A stretch of 36,170 nt of DNA from Bacilli bacterium. Its GTDB lineage: Bacteria; Bacillota; Bacilli; Alicyclobacillales; SLC66. The notes below the pieces were generated by a model that saw only the letters and a list, made by a program, of their open reading frames with translations, had not been told where the DNA came from and made no database searches. Of this stretch, positions 34,821 through 36,170 are shown in pieces. The stretch is from NCBI GenBank assembly GCA_013044175.1, contig JABEUY010000063.1, forward strand, positions 1 to 36,170, given 5' to 3'. The stretch's first letter is position 1. Every line of letters starts with the position of its first letter. A program made the position numbers and the translations under genes.

Positions 34821-35798
34821 ATGGCACGATTTAAAGCGGCTTCGGATGTGCAACTCGTCCAAGGCAATGCGGCTCATCCATTTCACAACATTTACGGTTG
34901 TGCAGAAGGCGATATGGTGTATATCAACATGGAAGCGGTCGCGAAATTGACAAAAAACATGACCACACAACGCGACATGTACCTGATCGTCGATATGTCA
35001 GGTTCCATGCAATATCACTACAAACCAAGCGGATTTTTTACGCGTAAGCCTTCCGATATGGAAAAAATGTTGACGAACATCATCGAACATATCGCGCAGT
35101 TTGATGATGATGGCGTCGATGTGTTGTTCTTTTCGCAGCGCCTTGTGCACTGGGCGAACATCGCTTCGGCAGGGGAAGTTCCACGGGCGTTGCAAACAGC
35201 GATGGACAAGTTCGGCGCGTTTGGTACGACCAACCCGATGGAAGCTTTTCAGGCTGTCGTCGATCAGATGCGGCAAAAAAAGCGGGCGGCAACCGTGTTT
35301 TTCCTCACCGATGGCGAGCTTGACGATCAAGGAAAGTCGTTAAGTAAGTTTTATCGTGAAGTATTGCACGAAGAATTTAAAACGCGCGATCAGTTTTATT
35401 GCTATGCGATTGAATTTGGTGATGATGCCGAAGGCGCCTTGTCGGCGCTTGATGGTCAGTATCAGCCTGAACAAGGACCGGAAGATTTGTTTGATATGGA
35501 AAGTGCAGACAATCTTCATGAAATTACGCAAGTGTTGCGGCAGGTTGGCAGCATGAGTGCTGTTGGGTCGAGCGATCAGGTGACTGTTACGGTCGATCAA
35601 AACCACGTGATCGATATGATTAATACCGATTTGATTGAAGGGGGAACGAAGTCGGCGACAGGTGAAATGAATCAAGTGATGAGTTTTCGCGTGCGAGCCA
35701 AAGACGCGTTTACCTTGACCTTACAAGTTCAAGGGTATGATGACATGGTCATTCGCTGTGTGCCACAAGGCGTGGATGTGATGATTACGGTACAGTGA
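34821..35798 (+). CDS. von Willebrand A domain protein of Ter-type operon, copy 2
   Basis: A 325-residue paralogue of the preceding protein, alignable almost end to end. The MIDAS is intact: DMSGS (58-62), Thr136/137 in GTTNP and Asp164 in FLTDG. Shared blocks include YGCAEGDMVYINMEAV, FKTRDQFYCYAIEFG, YQPEQGPEDLFDMESAD and the C-terminal NTDLIEGG / NQVMSFRVRAK module. It differs by a Lys/Phe-rich insertion after the MIDAS Ser (QYHYKPSGFFTRKPSD), which would change the rim of the metal site, and by a shorter N terminus. The start is ATG 34821 with AAAGGGG 8 nt upstream, 29 bp after copy 1. It is followed by a terminator, so it is the last gene of the operon. Confidence 0.82.
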   Translation: MARFKAASDVQLVQGNAAHPFHNIYGCAEGDMVYINMEAVAKLTKNMTTQRDMYLIVDMSGSMQYHYKPSGFFTRKPSDMEKMLTNIIEHIAQFDDDGVDVLFFSQRLVHWANIASAGEVPRALQTAMDKFGAFGTTNPMEAFQAVVDQMRQKKRAATVFFLTDGELDDQGKSLSKFYREVLHEEFKTRDQFYCYAIEFGDDAEGALSALDGQYQPEQGPEDLFDMESADNLHEITQVLRQVGSMSAVGSSDQVTVTVDQNHVIDMINTDLIEGGTKSATGEMNQVMSFRVRAKDAFTLTLQVQGYDDMVIRCVPQGVDVMITVQ

Positions 35799-35822
35799 GA
35801 TAAAGTACACGAGGGAAAAGAC

Positions 35823-35856
35823 AAACGGCCGACTCTCTGTAAGGAGGCGGTCGTTT
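35823..35856 (+). terminator. Probable terminator of the Ter-type operon
   Basis: Arms AAACGGCCG (35823-35831) and CGGTCGTTT (35848-35856) pair with one G-U, followed by a modest T-rich stretch (TTTATTTG). The U tract is weak, but position and stem support termination 25 bp after the last vWA gene. Confidence 0.65.
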
Positions 35857-36170
35857 ATTTGATGTTCATTCTTAACCAAAACCCTTTCTACGTCTAAAAT
35901 TCCCCCTCAGTCGCACACGCCAACGGCATTTTTTTTGTGTCCGTTACCCTTTGCTTTTTCTTCAACTTTTTTTAGTAAAAAAATTATTCGACATTTTTCG
36001 CTATGGAAAGAGTTCATTCTATTGTTTACAATAATATTGGAAACTATGAATTGGATATAAAGGAAATCAAATAACAGGTTTACTCGTTCGAATGAAACTT
36101 CTTGATACGTTTTGATAGATAAACTAAATACTATTAAAATTATATTAATAATAAATAAAATGGTTGACTA
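35857..36170. other. AT-rich non-coding tail, no convincing gene
   Basis: After about 35960 the base composition becomes strongly AT-rich compared with the rest. ATTGTTTACAAT (36020-36031) is an inverted repeat, and TTGTTT (36022) to TATGAA (17-nt spacer) could be a promoter for a gene beyond the window. A 37-codon frame from ATG 36003 to TGA 36116 has no ribosome site and is not called. The stretch may mark the edge of an acquired segment or simply a promoter region. Confidence 0.5.

Noticed and set aside
35930-35950. Possible terminator with GCC-AAC-GGC and a run of eight T
   Set aside because: A 3-bp stem with a 3-nt loop is too weak to call a hairpin.
36003-36116. 37-codon frame in the AT-rich tail
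   Set aside because: No Shine-Dalgarno sequence and no recognisable protein; could be a gene remnant but cannot be supported.
1-36170. CRISPR arrays, tRNA or rRNA genes, insertion sequences, phage genes
   Set aside because: No regularly spaced direct repeats, cloverleaf-like segments, transposase motifs or structural phage proteins were seen on either strand.

Overview
The window (about 45% GC by eye) looks like chromosomal DNA from an endospore-forming Bacillota, probably Bacilli and possibly Alicyclobacillaceae-like (the family placement is inference). The order nadK (3' end) - argR - recN - spoIVB - spo0A is the classic Firmicutes sporulation neighbourhood. TTG and GTG starts with strong AGGAGG-type ribosome sites also fit. 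No phage, IS, CRISPR, rRNA or tRNA was seen.

Layout. 1-4384 (+): nadK tail, argR, recN, spoIVB with an intrinsic terminator, then spo0A behind several Spo0A boxes. 4393-9555: single genes of mixed orientation: a divergent NRAMP-type transporter (-), a nitronate monooxygenase-like flavoprotein (+), a PIG3-type quinone oxidoreductase (-), a D,D-carboxypeptidase (+) and a 54-residue membrane peptide (-). 9628-9801 (-): a small acidic hypothetical protein. 9940-12651 (+): aconitase, separated by a bidirectional terminator from a three-gene minor pilin operon on the minus strand (12728-15467). 15638-17536 (-): a 632-residue membrane protein I do not recognise.

17679-30101 (+): a tight five-gene run: a lone ABC ATPase, addB, addA (overlapping), metH and panE, ending at a strong terminator. 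It puts double-strand-break repair, B12-dependent methionine synthesis and a ketopantoate reductase-family enzyme on one likely transcript.

30238-35798 (+): a Ter/Tel-type stress operon: YceG-like protein, TelA-like protein, TerC-like membrane protein and two tandem von Willebrand A (MIDAS) paralogues. This is the most interesting system here. The members are known families, but their joint biochemical role is poorly understood, and this version has two vWA copies and no TerD in view. The last ~370 bp hold a terminator and then turn strongly AT-rich with no convincing gene.

Across most of the window the palindrome CGATCG is strikingly over-represented by eye count (about 50 copies against roughly 7 expected), reminiscent of the HIP1 repeat of cyanobacteria.
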